From positions 31,968,041 through 32,032,040 of the forward strand of contig NC_133770.1 in NCBI RefSeq assembly GCF_003597395.2: a stretch of DNA of 64,000 nucleotides, written 5' to 3'. The notes under the pieces are model-generated. The model was not told the DNA's origin. It searched no databases and saw only the letters and a program-made list of their open reading frames with translations. The DNA comes from Chelonoidis abingdonii. Taxonomy: Eukaryota; Chordata; Testudines; Testudinidae. Positions within the stretch are counted from its first letter, which is position 1; every line of letters begins with the position of its first letter. Positions 59,301 through 64,000 of the stretch are shown in pieces. Made by a program: the position numbers and the translations under genes.

Positions 59301-62229
59301 TAGGAACTTCTTATGGATTAACTTGTTTGTTTTCTGTTTTCAAATCACGAGCCATTTGATTAATTATTCTATCATCTACCATTCAGCAAAGATTAAAACC
59401 ATTTTAGTCTTTTTTATTTTTTCTGGAAACATTAGATGCATGTAGTCTGATAGGAGTACAGATTTTCTGCAGTTGGGAACAAAGGTTAAAAGCATTGGCC
59501 AAGATACTGTATTTCATAAACAAACATTTAAGTCCTGTGTTGACGTGTAGAAAGTTGGATACCTTCCATTTGGTAACGGTTGTAACTCTAGAAAGCATTG
59601 GAAATTGTTGCATAAGAATTTTCACACTATTTGTTTTGAGAACATGCACAAAAATTTGGGCATCTGAAATTTAATTTGGGAAAATTCACATGGTGTGGTC
59701 TAGGCTGACTCTATAATGGATTCAATCTGCACCATCATCCCACTTTTTAAATTGACAATAGAGATTTTCTTCATTAAAACTGTATAAAACATTTTGGGGA
59801 TTCAAAATGAATTTTATTTTTTGTTTTTTAGAACTGATCTCTCCATAGACAAATTAGTATAATACAGTGTCTTTCCTCAGACATCCTTCTGTAAATCAAC
59901 ATAAACAACTCATTCTTATTCACTGGATTTTTTTCCCAGGTGGGTTAACTGGGGAAAATTTATTTGACATTTACACGTGTTATGACTAATGGATCACTCC
60001 TTAAGAGCTCCTTTATGGAAGAAAATAGCTTCTATGAAATTCTTCATTGACAGTGTGCATGATTGATTGATTGATTTTATTTATTTATTTTTAAATACGA
60101 GTATAGAAGGTATATTAGTCTGTACAAAACAGAGTAGTGGGAACAATGAAGTTTATGTTGAGAGATCATAATGTGGTAAAACAGTCTTCATTGGTAACTA
60201 TCAAATTCATTTTTATATTTTCAACTAAATATTAAACCTGAGAGCCTTCACCTGTGAGGTGGTGAGCACCTTAACTCCCATTGGAGTCCATGGAAGTTCA
60301 GAATGCTCAGCATCCTGCAAGGTAATGCCCCGAATCTGCACATATGAAAGTTGGTCTTAACCTACTACACTAAAACACAATCTTTGCAGATCAGTCTTAT
60401 CTGAGCGGTGGTTTGTGCCAATCTGGGCTTACTCCCTTAAAGTCAGTTAAATGAGATTTCTTCACTCAAATATTGTACGGTAAATGCGGAAGATGTTTAA
60501 TACTTCACCACAAATGTGCTCAATGGGGAAAACTTAGTTTGGACAAAACCTCCAGAAGGATCATAGTCTGTTGCCATGAAGATTCAACAAGGTTCTTAGG
60601 AATTTGCTGTGGTGTGTTGAAACGTTTTTGTTTTAGGATTCTAAAGGATGTGTATATATACAACATATACATATTTTGATATAGTATTTTCTCGTTTTAT
60701 ATTTTGTTCAGCATTTACAGCCGAACAATACCAGCAACATCAACAGCAACTGGCACTAATGCAGCAACAGCAGTTTGCACAAATTCATCAACAGCAAGCA
60801 AATAGTAATTCCTCTGCCAACACTTCACAGGTGAGGGATTTGTCTGTGCTATGATTTATCCCTCATTGTTTCCCACCAGGGTTCATCTCTAATTGTCAAC
60901 TGTTGCCATAGAACCTTGAAACTAACCAACAGGAAAGTGGCTTTCGCCTGAATCTACATCATAGCCATTCTGTAAAGTGTTTAGAAGGGACACTGCAGGT
61001 GAGTGTGGAAGGCATTGCCTCTGCTCCCTCTTAACAAAAACCAAAAAGATGAGTGAATCAATTAAATGAAATATGCAAAGACTCGGGAATACATATTGCA
61101 AAGAATTCCAGCCATGTTGTTGTCCTGTTAATACTGTATGTATGACTGTGTGTTCTGAGGCCAGATGTTATGTTTTAATAACAATGTATAAACATGTCCT
61201 GTCTTTAGCTGTGAAAATATGTAACAGCTAAATATGTAACATTGAAAGTGTCAATGGACAAACAAAAAAGTTCAGAAGTTACTGTTGCACATCTGAACCT
61301 CCTTGAATCTTCCAGATTGGTTTGAGAATCTTGTTAGAAATGCTATGGAAGGACAGTGTATTGTGCATTTGAAATACTTGTGCATGTTTTAGTATTGGAA
61401 TTGTAAGTACATGGGGAATACTGCATTTAATTATTATCTAACTTTACCAAACATCAGAAGTTTGGTTTGAGGGAAGATTGAGGATCAGTTCTTTCTTTAT
61501 CTGCACTGGTTTGTGCATTACTAGTTTAAGCGTAAAAATAGGAAGAGTGCTGACCTTTTGAAGCTTGGTCACATTTATTTGCCACCTTTCTTCTTAGGGT
61601 TTTGTTTCCAAGACATTGGATTCTGTTAGTGCTCAATTTGCTGCTTCAGCTTTGGTAACATCTGAACAATTGATGGGATTCAAAATGAAGGATGATGTGG
61701 TGCTTGGAATTGGGGTGAATGGCATCCTTCAGGCCTCAGGTATAGAGCTATACAAATCTAAATTCATTCTGATTGTATTTTGCTTTCATAGTTGGTATGT
61801 GAAACCCCTGTTTGGAGTCTCAGATTTTCTTTAAAAAAAAAAAAAATCTCATTCTTCTGCAGGAGTATACAAGGGCTTACACCTCAGTAGTACTACACCA
61901 ACAGCACTTGTACATACAAGTTCATCGTCAGCAGCAGGTTCAACCTTGTTACCGCCTTCAAATATAACACAGACTTCGAGTTCCCACAGTGCACTGAGTC
62001 ACCAAGTAACTGCTGCCAACTCTGCAACAACTCAGGTCCTGATTGGGAACAACATTCGATTAACTGTACCCTCATCAGTTGCCACTGTAAACTCTATTTC
62101 CACGCTCAATGCACGACATATACCTAGGACTTTAAGTGCTGTTCCATCATCTGCCTTAAAGCTGGCTGCAGCAGCAAACTGTCAGGTGCCCAAGGTTCCA
62201 GCTTCATCCTCTGTGGATGCAGTACCAAG
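38215..62229 (+). CDS. EPC2: EPC2, enhancer of polycomb homolog 2 (13 internal coding exons; first and last exons outside window)
   Basis: Thirteen exons join in frame: 38215-38374, 39720-39865, 39954-40160, 40504-40652, 43611-43770, 44933-45109, 45197-45286, 45374-45522, 46552-46904, 60712-60830, 60912-60998, 61598-61739 and 61863-62229. Every junction is GT-AG and the phases agree. The joined 2306 nt give about 768 codons with no stop, beginning near residue 52 of the vertebrate protein as I remember it. Enhancer-of-polycomb proteins are nuclear scaffolds of the NuA4/TIP60 acetyltransferase module; the N-terminal EPcA/EPL1 domain holds the catalytic and reader subunits on nucleosomes. Exons 1-4 here carry the end of that domain (EHHLQRAISAQ, MVIPVPEAESN, KNCRGPSLIP, YVAFRRRTEKMQTRK). 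A basic RCIGFARRRVGRGGR block, a Q-rich stretch and a Ser/Thr-rich tail follow. The sequence matches EPC2 rather than EPC1 (for example YGEKRDN, YAIPIIP, GNWPW). Start codon, promoter and stop codon are not in the window. Confidence 0.96.
38529..38655. mobile_element. hAT fragment, left end only
   Basis: CAGAGGTGGGCAACCTGCAACC is a hAT-type terminus, followed by GGCTGCATACGGCCCATCAG and GGCCTCATGCAGCTCCCAG. It is cut off near 38655 in EPC2 intron 2. Confidence 0.65.
38656..39719. other. EPC2 intron, rest
   Basis: No further repeat recognised between the hAT fragment and exon b. A sequence patch at 39200-39330 does not encode a conserved peptide. Confidence 0.45.
39720..39865 (+). CDS. EPC2: EPC2 exon b (EPcA domain, acidic stretch)
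   Basis: The exon starts after tgtttag with ct, completing the Pro codon, and reads FSLDAEQPDYDLDSEDD then PLQFEEMIDRLEKGSGQQ. The donor gtacaa departs from consensus after position +3. It ends in phase 0 and is followed by an intron of only 88 bp. Confidence 0.96.
39954..40160 (+). CDS. EPC2: EPC2 exon c (end of EPcA domain)
   Basis: The acceptor is tttttacatttag. The exon has 69 complete codons, from PVSLQEAKLLLKEDDELI through YEYWIKKRKNCRGPSLIP to VAFRRRTEKMQTRK, and the donor is gtgagt. The KNCRGPSLIP and RRRTEKMQTRK blocks are hallmark conserved segments of the enhancer-of-polycomb family. Phase 0 on both sides. Confidence 0.97.
40504..40652 (+). CDS. EPC2: EPC2 exon d (basic helical segment)
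   Basis: The acceptor is ttatatccacag. The exon reads NRKNDEASYEKMLKLRRDL then AVTILEMIKRREKSKRELL and ends with two bases of an Arg codon before gtagag, a weak donor. The high Lys/Arg/Glu content suggests a long helix, probably for contacts within the acetyltransferase module (inference). Confidence 0.96.
40868..42640 (-). mobile_element. CR1 LINE, antisense in EPC2 intron
   Basis: On the minus strand, AACAGTGAGGTGGCAAAATTT (the EVAKFADD site) lies at about 41180-41205. TTTGAGGATATGAACAAGC follows upstream in coding order and then ACCAGATGAGATTCACCCAAG near 41780. The AAAGGTATCCTTTAAAAACTG linker near 42200 is the one also present in the plus-strand CR1 at 13385. It is frameshifted throughout and lies antisense to EPC2. 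Confidence 0.85.
42924..43100. mobile_element. hAT MITE in EPC2 intron
   Basis: CAGTTCTCAAACTGTGGGTTG at the left and CGTTTGAGAACCAAC at the right are inverted. The interior has GGGTCATGTAGTAATTTTTG typical of this family. No clean 8-bp duplication could be read. Confidence 0.7.
43101..43610. other. EPC2 intron, end part
   Basis: Nothing recognised besides the acceptor tract. Confidence 0.4.
43611..43770 (+). CDS. EPC2: EPC2 exon e
   Basis: The acceptor is tttaatttcag. The first g completes the Arg codon, then YNLGDYSGEIMSEVMAQRQP and PTYAIPIIPVTNSSPFKHQE follow. The donor is gtgaag. This block differs most from EPC1 in my recollection, which supports the EPC2 assignment. It follows a 2.96 kb intron that contains an antisense CR1 and a hAT remnant. 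Confidence 0.96.
43771..44932. other. EPC2 intron
   Basis: 1.16 kb AT-rich, no repeat recognised. Confidence 0.45.
44933..45109 (+). CDS. EPC2: EPC2 exon f
   Basis: The acceptor is tattttcttgcag. Fifty-nine codons include a basic stretch (IRPKRKYEKKPKVLP), an Ala/Thr/Gln linker, and NQYDFPSSDEEPLSQ, an acidic Ser-rich end likely to be phosphorylated (inference). The donor gtatga departs from consensus. The next intron is 87 bp. Confidence 0.96.
45197..45286 (+). CDS. EPC2: EPC2 exon g
   Basis: The exon has thirty codons in phase 0, from VMSGSSEAEEENDPDGPFAF to RRKAGCQYYA. The acceptor is gttttcaaag and the donor is gtaagt. It is flanked by 87 bp introns on both sides, so exons f, g and h form one compact block. 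Confidence 0.96.
45374..45522 (+). CDS. EPC2: EPC2 exon h (conserved basic block)
   Basis: The acceptor is attcttttaag. The exon reads PHLDQTGNWPWSSPKDGRLG, YRYCLTTLTVPQRCIGFARR and ends RVGRGG plus two bases of Arg. The donor is gtaagc. The CLTTLTVPQRCIGFARRRVGRGG block is conserved between EPC1 and EPC2. Confidence 0.97.
45523..46551. repeat. EPC2 intron with an old palindromic repeat
   Basis: 46018-46245 resembles an old amniote MITE: TTCCAAAAAATGGGAGTTC near the left and TCTGAAAATCTTGG at the right, with TAAGT-type inverted motifs between. Elsewhere nothing is seen. Confidence 0.35.
46552..46904 (+). CDS. EPC2: EPC2 exon i (largest internal exon except the last)
   Basis: The acceptor is cttccattttag. 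After completing Arg the exon runs VLLDRAHSDYNSTFRQLDLE, then DKSFSKDLSQILVNIKSCRW, PSLHDSDNDELSCRKLY and SKSSSGSAHF, ending with one base of Ala before gtatgt. It has 117 complete codons, rich in Ser/Thr, and probably belongs to the enhancer-of-polycomb C-terminal region. An open frame continues about 165 nt past the donor, but the homology stops exactly at the splice site. Confidence 0.96.
46905..47664. other. Start of the 13.8 kb EPC2 intron
   Basis: AT-rich. The open frame that continues from exon i stops at 47069 and has no homology. Confidence 0.4.
47665..47900 (+). mobile_element. Penelope-like element 3' end with hammerhead-like fold (tentative)
   Basis: The order CTCCAGCCTGCTTCTTGC, GCATATATATACACC, AAATGCATCCGACGAAGTG, TTAGTCTATAAGGTGCCACAGG is that of a repeat tail abundant in turtle genomes. 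At 47810-47847 a 6-bp stem (818-823 with 828-833) sits between CCGACGA and GAAA, followed by a 2-bp stem and CTC. This is the layout of a type I hammerhead ribozyme, known from Penelope-like elements. U4 of the core is C here, so activity is doubtful. Confidence 0.5.
47901..49867. other. EPC2 intron, nothing recognised
   Basis: 2 kb with a C-rich patch at 48860-48880. The minus-strand open frame at 47800-48090 was considered and not accepted as a gene. Confidence 0.4.
49868..54205 (+). mobile_element. DIRS-like tyrosine-recombinase retrotransposon, near full length, decayed
   Basis: Inverted terminal repeats: 49868-50065 is complementary to about 54000-54190 (GTGTGTTGGCCCATACATGC pairs with GTGTGGGCCAATACAC). 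Order of parts: a gag-like ORF (50383-50676), RT (LSVKDAYFYIDIHPAHRRW at about 51425, VFPYLSNWLLAG near 51610), RNase H-like (DLFFDPLVMENA and KLPWFCSRAALDKDSLGDAL at 52470-52600), and the tyrosine recombinase (LAAICAFSAPVD near 53010, FAKPHALEEERRLYSLDIWRAL at 53401). The last is an internal complementary region at 53857-53962. DIRS elements integrate through a circular intermediate using a tyrosine recombinase and leave no target duplication; none is seen. Frames are broken many times. Confidence 0.88.
53857..53962. repeat. DIRS internal complementary region (inverted repeat)
   Basis: GTGGAATACACATTGGGGATC at the left and the complement of GTTCCCTATCTGTATTCCACT at the right form arms of about 35 nt around AACTGGAGGTTAGTTACC / TATAACTGGAAGTTC. 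In DIRS elements this region is complementary to both outer ends and templates the circle junction. The matching outer end is seen at 54160-54195 (ATACATCTCGAAGAAGCTCC). Confidence 0.75.
54206..57435. other. EPC2 intron, repeat-poor block
   Basis: Little recognised: 55160-55245 carries an old repeat fragment (TCCATGGACTTCAGTAGACT, TTGGATCAGGCCCT), and a (CT)n tract lies at 55483-55504. The rest is AT-rich without repeat signatures. Confidence 0.45.
55483..55504. repeat. (CT)n microsatellite
   Basis: Eleven CT units in a row. Confidence 0.95.
57436..57605 (-). repeat. MIR remnant
   Basis: CAATAACCCTATGAGAGAGG, TGTCTGCAAAATGGATG, GGCAGAGCTGGAAATAATAC and TCTGGTTCTTTAACCACTAG follow the MIR consensus in reverse. 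Confidence 0.7.
57695..57795. repeat. Old palindromic MITE
   Basis: GGGATTTTCAAATATGCCTAAGG at the left and CCTTAGGCCTC...GAAAATTTGATCC at the right are inverted arms with ACATTGAATTTCAATG at the centre. This repeat type occurs widely in amniotes. Confidence 0.65.
57796..60711. other. EPC2 intron, repeat-poor
   Basis: AT-rich. A (GATT)n/(TTTA)n tract lies at 60059-60091, and an old repeat piece near 60265-60330 (AACTCCCATTGGAGTCCATGG). No exon or RNA gene is seen. Confidence 0.45.
60712..60830 (+). CDS. EPC2: EPC2 exon j (glutamine-rich)
   Basis: The acceptor is tattttgttcag. The first two bases complete the Ala codon split across the 13.8 kb intron. The exon then reads FTAEQYQQHQQQLALMQQQQ and continues Gln-rich to SSANTSQ. 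The donor is gtgagg. The Gln-rich tract resembles protein-interaction regions of chromatin cofactors. Confidence 0.95.
60912..60998 (+). CDS. EPC2: EPC2 exon k (small, less conserved)
   Basis: The acceptor is actgttgccatag and the donor is gtgagt. Twenty-nine in-frame codons begin NLETNQQESGFRLN and end LEGTLQ. Both ends match the mammalian EPC2 exon as I remember it (NLASNQQKSGFRLN and LERTLQ). The middle (LHHSHSVKC) is different and a few residues longer. The preceding intron is only 81 bp, and the exon length is a multiple of three, so it could be skipped without a frame break. Confidence 0.85.
61598..61739 (+). CDS. EPC2: EPC2 exon l
   Basis: The acceptor is ctttcttcttag. The exon reads GFVSKTLDSVSAQFAASALV then TSEQLMGFKMKDDVVLGIGV and NGILQAS, ending with one base of Gly before gtatag. 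The next intron is 123 bp. Confidence 0.95.
61863..62229 (+). CDS. EPC2: EPC2 exon m (Ser/Thr/Ala-rich C-terminal region)
   Basis: The acceptor is cattcttctgcag. After completing Gly the exon reads VYKGLHLSSTTPTALVHTSS, then SHSALSHQVTAANSATTQVL, GNNIRLTVPSSVATVNSIS and LSAVPSSALKLAAAANCQVP. It ends VDAVP plus two bases of Arg before gtaagt. The family's last exon (about 25 residues beginning RENHE) does not appear in the remaining 1.8 kb, so it lies downstream. Confidence 0.95.
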
Positions 62230-62839
62230 GTAAGTCCTGTATGTGTCTGAATTTTCTTAGTTTTTTATTTTCTGGTTTTCCACAATGACATTGTTAGCTC
62301 AGAAACCCAGAACGTTAACCCAAAGCTGCTCTACCAGACGGTACCAATCAAGGGAAAAATTCATCTCCACTAAATGCAGTGTAAAACCAGGCTTGTTTAT
62401 CCATTTGAGAGTCAAATTACTGCCTTATAAAAGGGGAGAACTTTCCTATCATACTCCTTTAAAAGAAGTGATACTGCAATAGATGAATCACCTTAGGGAA
62501 TCTGGATCAATGGTCATCCAAAGATCTTTTTACAGTTAGAACATTAGCAAAGTTTTCAGGGAATACCTGAAATTCTGTGTAATGCAGAATTTGTGAATTG
62601 TGAATTTTTTTAAAATAATTTTGTAATAAAATTATCAGATTTTAAACTGGAAATTAGGCTCTTATTTATTTCTCATGCTTTCAGTCACTCTTTAAATGTT
62701 TAGGTAAAAAGTCCTATAACATAATATATTGAGTTTTTGGTGGTGACATATTTTTTTCTACGTGTGATATAATTGTAAAAATATGACATACTGCACTTCA
62801 GTTGAGAAGAAAAAAAACTTTCAGATTTTATCTTAAAAC
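62230..62839. other. EPC2 last intron, start
   Basis: No repeat recognised and no sequence encoding the expected last exon. Confidence 0.45.
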
Positions 62840-63895
62840 TAGGACCATTGATTAATTGCAGTTAACTCACATGATTAACTCAAAAAAATCACAATTAGAA
62901 AAATTAGTCATGATTAATCGCACTGTTAAACAATAGAATAACAATTGAAATTTATTAAATATTTGTTTTTCTACATTTTCAAATATGATTTTTATTACAA
63001 CACAGAATACAAAGTGTACAGTGCTCACTTTATATTTTTTACTACAAGTATTTGCAATGTAAAAACGATAAACAAAAGAAATAGTATTTTTCAATTCATC
63101 TTGTGTCAGTTCTGTAGTGCAATCTCTTTATCATGAAAATGTAACTTAAATGTAGATTTTTTTTTTTTGTTTGTTACATAACAAAACCATGTAAAACTTT
63201 ACAGCCTAGAAGTCTACTCAGTCCTACTTCTTGTTTAGCCAATGGCTAAGACAAACAAGTTTGTTTATATTTACAGGAGATACTGCTGCCTACTTCTTAT
63301 TTACAATGTCACCTGAATGTGAGAATAGGCATTTGCATGGCACTTTTGTAGCCAGCGTTGCAAGGTTTTTCTGTGCCAGATATGCTAAACATTCATATGC
63401 CCCTTCCTGTTTCAACCACCATTCAAGAAGACATGCATCCATGCTGATGATGACAGGGTTTGCTCGATAACACTCCAAAGCAGAGCGGATCGATGCATGT
63501 TCATTTTCATCATCCCAAGTCAGATGCCACCAGCAGAAGGTTTATTTTCTTTTTTGGTGGTTCGGGTTCTGTAATTTCCGTATCGGACTGTTGCTCTTTT
63601 AACCCTTCTGAAAACGTGTTCCACACTTCGTCCCTTTCAGGTTTTGGACAGCACTTCAGATTCTTAAACCTTGGGTCAAGTTCTTTAGCTCTCTTTAGAA
63701 ATCTCACGTTGGTACCTTCTTTGCGTTTTGTCAAATCTGCTGTGAAACTGTTCTTAAAACGAGCGTGTGCCGGGTCATCATCCGAGACTGCTATAACATG
63801 AAATATATGGCAGACTCTGGGTAAAGCACAACAGGAGACATACAATTCTCCCTCAAGGAGTTCAGTCACAAATTTAATTAATTAATGCATTATTT
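62840..63895 (-). mobile_element. hAT transposon, 3' part with decayed transposase
   Basis: The left end near 62846 has TTAATTGCAGTTAACTC and ATGATTAATCGCAC, typical of a turtle hAT with TTAATCGCGATTAA ends. Minus-strand frames give SDDDPAHARFKNSFTADLTK, LDPRFKNLKCCPKPERDEVW and TEPEPPKKK at 63869-63510, then SMDACLLEWWLKQEGAYECL and LFSHSGDIVNKK at 63478-63290. The last two are the hAT dimerisation-domain region (LEWW, LFS..G.IVNKKR in family members). A frame break lies between the two parts. Confidence 0.85.
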
Positions 63896-63907
63896 TTTTT
63901 AACAAGC

Positions 63908-64000
63908 ATTATCAGCATGGAAACGTTCTCTGGAATGTGGCCGAAGCATGGAGGGACATATGAATGTTTAGCATATCTGGCACATAAATACCTTGCAACG
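63908..64000 (+). mobile_element. Second hAT C-terminal segment, opposite orientation, cut by window end
   Basis: Plus-strand text from ATTATCAGCATGGAAACG to ACATAAATACCTTGCAACG encodes GTYECLAYLAHKYLAT. This is the same dimerisation-domain peptide found on the minus strand at about 63350-63460. The two copies are inverted and about 450 bp apart. The element continues beyond the window. Confidence 0.8.

Noticed and set aside
62230..64000. Last coding exon of EPC2
   Set aside because: No sequence encoding the expected RENHE-type C-terminal peptide with an acceptor; it should lie downstream.
1..64000. CRISPR array, bacterial operon, phage or viral genes
   Set aside because: Gene structure, splice sites and repeat content are those of a vertebrate nuclear genome; no array of spaced repeats was seen.

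Overview
The window is a piece of a vertebrate nuclear genome, most likely a turtle. The evidence is one conserved vertebrate gene with many introns, abundant CR1-type LINEs, a tRNA-derived SINE, MIR remnants, two DIRS-like tyrosine-recombinase retrotransposon copies, and many hAT, Harbinger-like and Tigger-like DNA transposons. I recognise several of these as common turtle repeats from memory, so turtle rather than another reptile is an inference. Nothing prokaryotic, viral or CRISPR-like is present.

Only one host gene is visible: EPC2 (enhancer of polycomb homolog 2), on the plus strand. It encodes a scaffold subunit of the NuA4/TIP60 histone acetyltransferase complex. Thirteen internal coding exons can be placed with exact splice sites between 38215 and 62229. 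They join without a frame break into about 768 codons. The first coding exon (upstream) and the last (downstream) lie outside the window.

Layout. 1-38214: intronic or upstream sequence of EPC2, packed with transposons. These include hAT elements with target-site duplications (716, 5948, 11330), a fold-back hAT (3452), old CR1/L3 fragments, a 1 kb Tigger-like element (9703), a 2.7 kb CR1 with a 254-codon reverse-transcriptase ORF (12685-15418), a DIRS 5' end (16075), a tRNA SINE (18119), and a DIRS 3' half carrying its internal complementary region and an inserted TIR element (19216-21080). Harbinger-type remnants (23668-29623) enclose a hAT and a TAGGGCCCTA-ended element, and weak LINE remnants lie at 32-35 kb. 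38215-46904: EPC2 exons encoding the EPcA/EPL1 region and the middle of the protein. 46905-60711: a 13.8 kb intron with a possible Penelope-like tail holding a hammerhead-like fold, and a nearly full-length but decayed DIRS element (49868-54205). 60712-62229: four exons encoding the Q-rich and Ser/Thr-rich C-terminal half. 62840-64000: a decayed hAT transposase copy with an inverted second segment, running off the window.

The transposons are damaged by stops and frameshifts. I see no sign of a new multi-gene system. The most interesting points are the architecture of the two DIRS copies, the hammerhead-like motif, nested insertions with readable target duplications, and four EPC2 introns of only 81-88 bp beside one of 13.8 kb.
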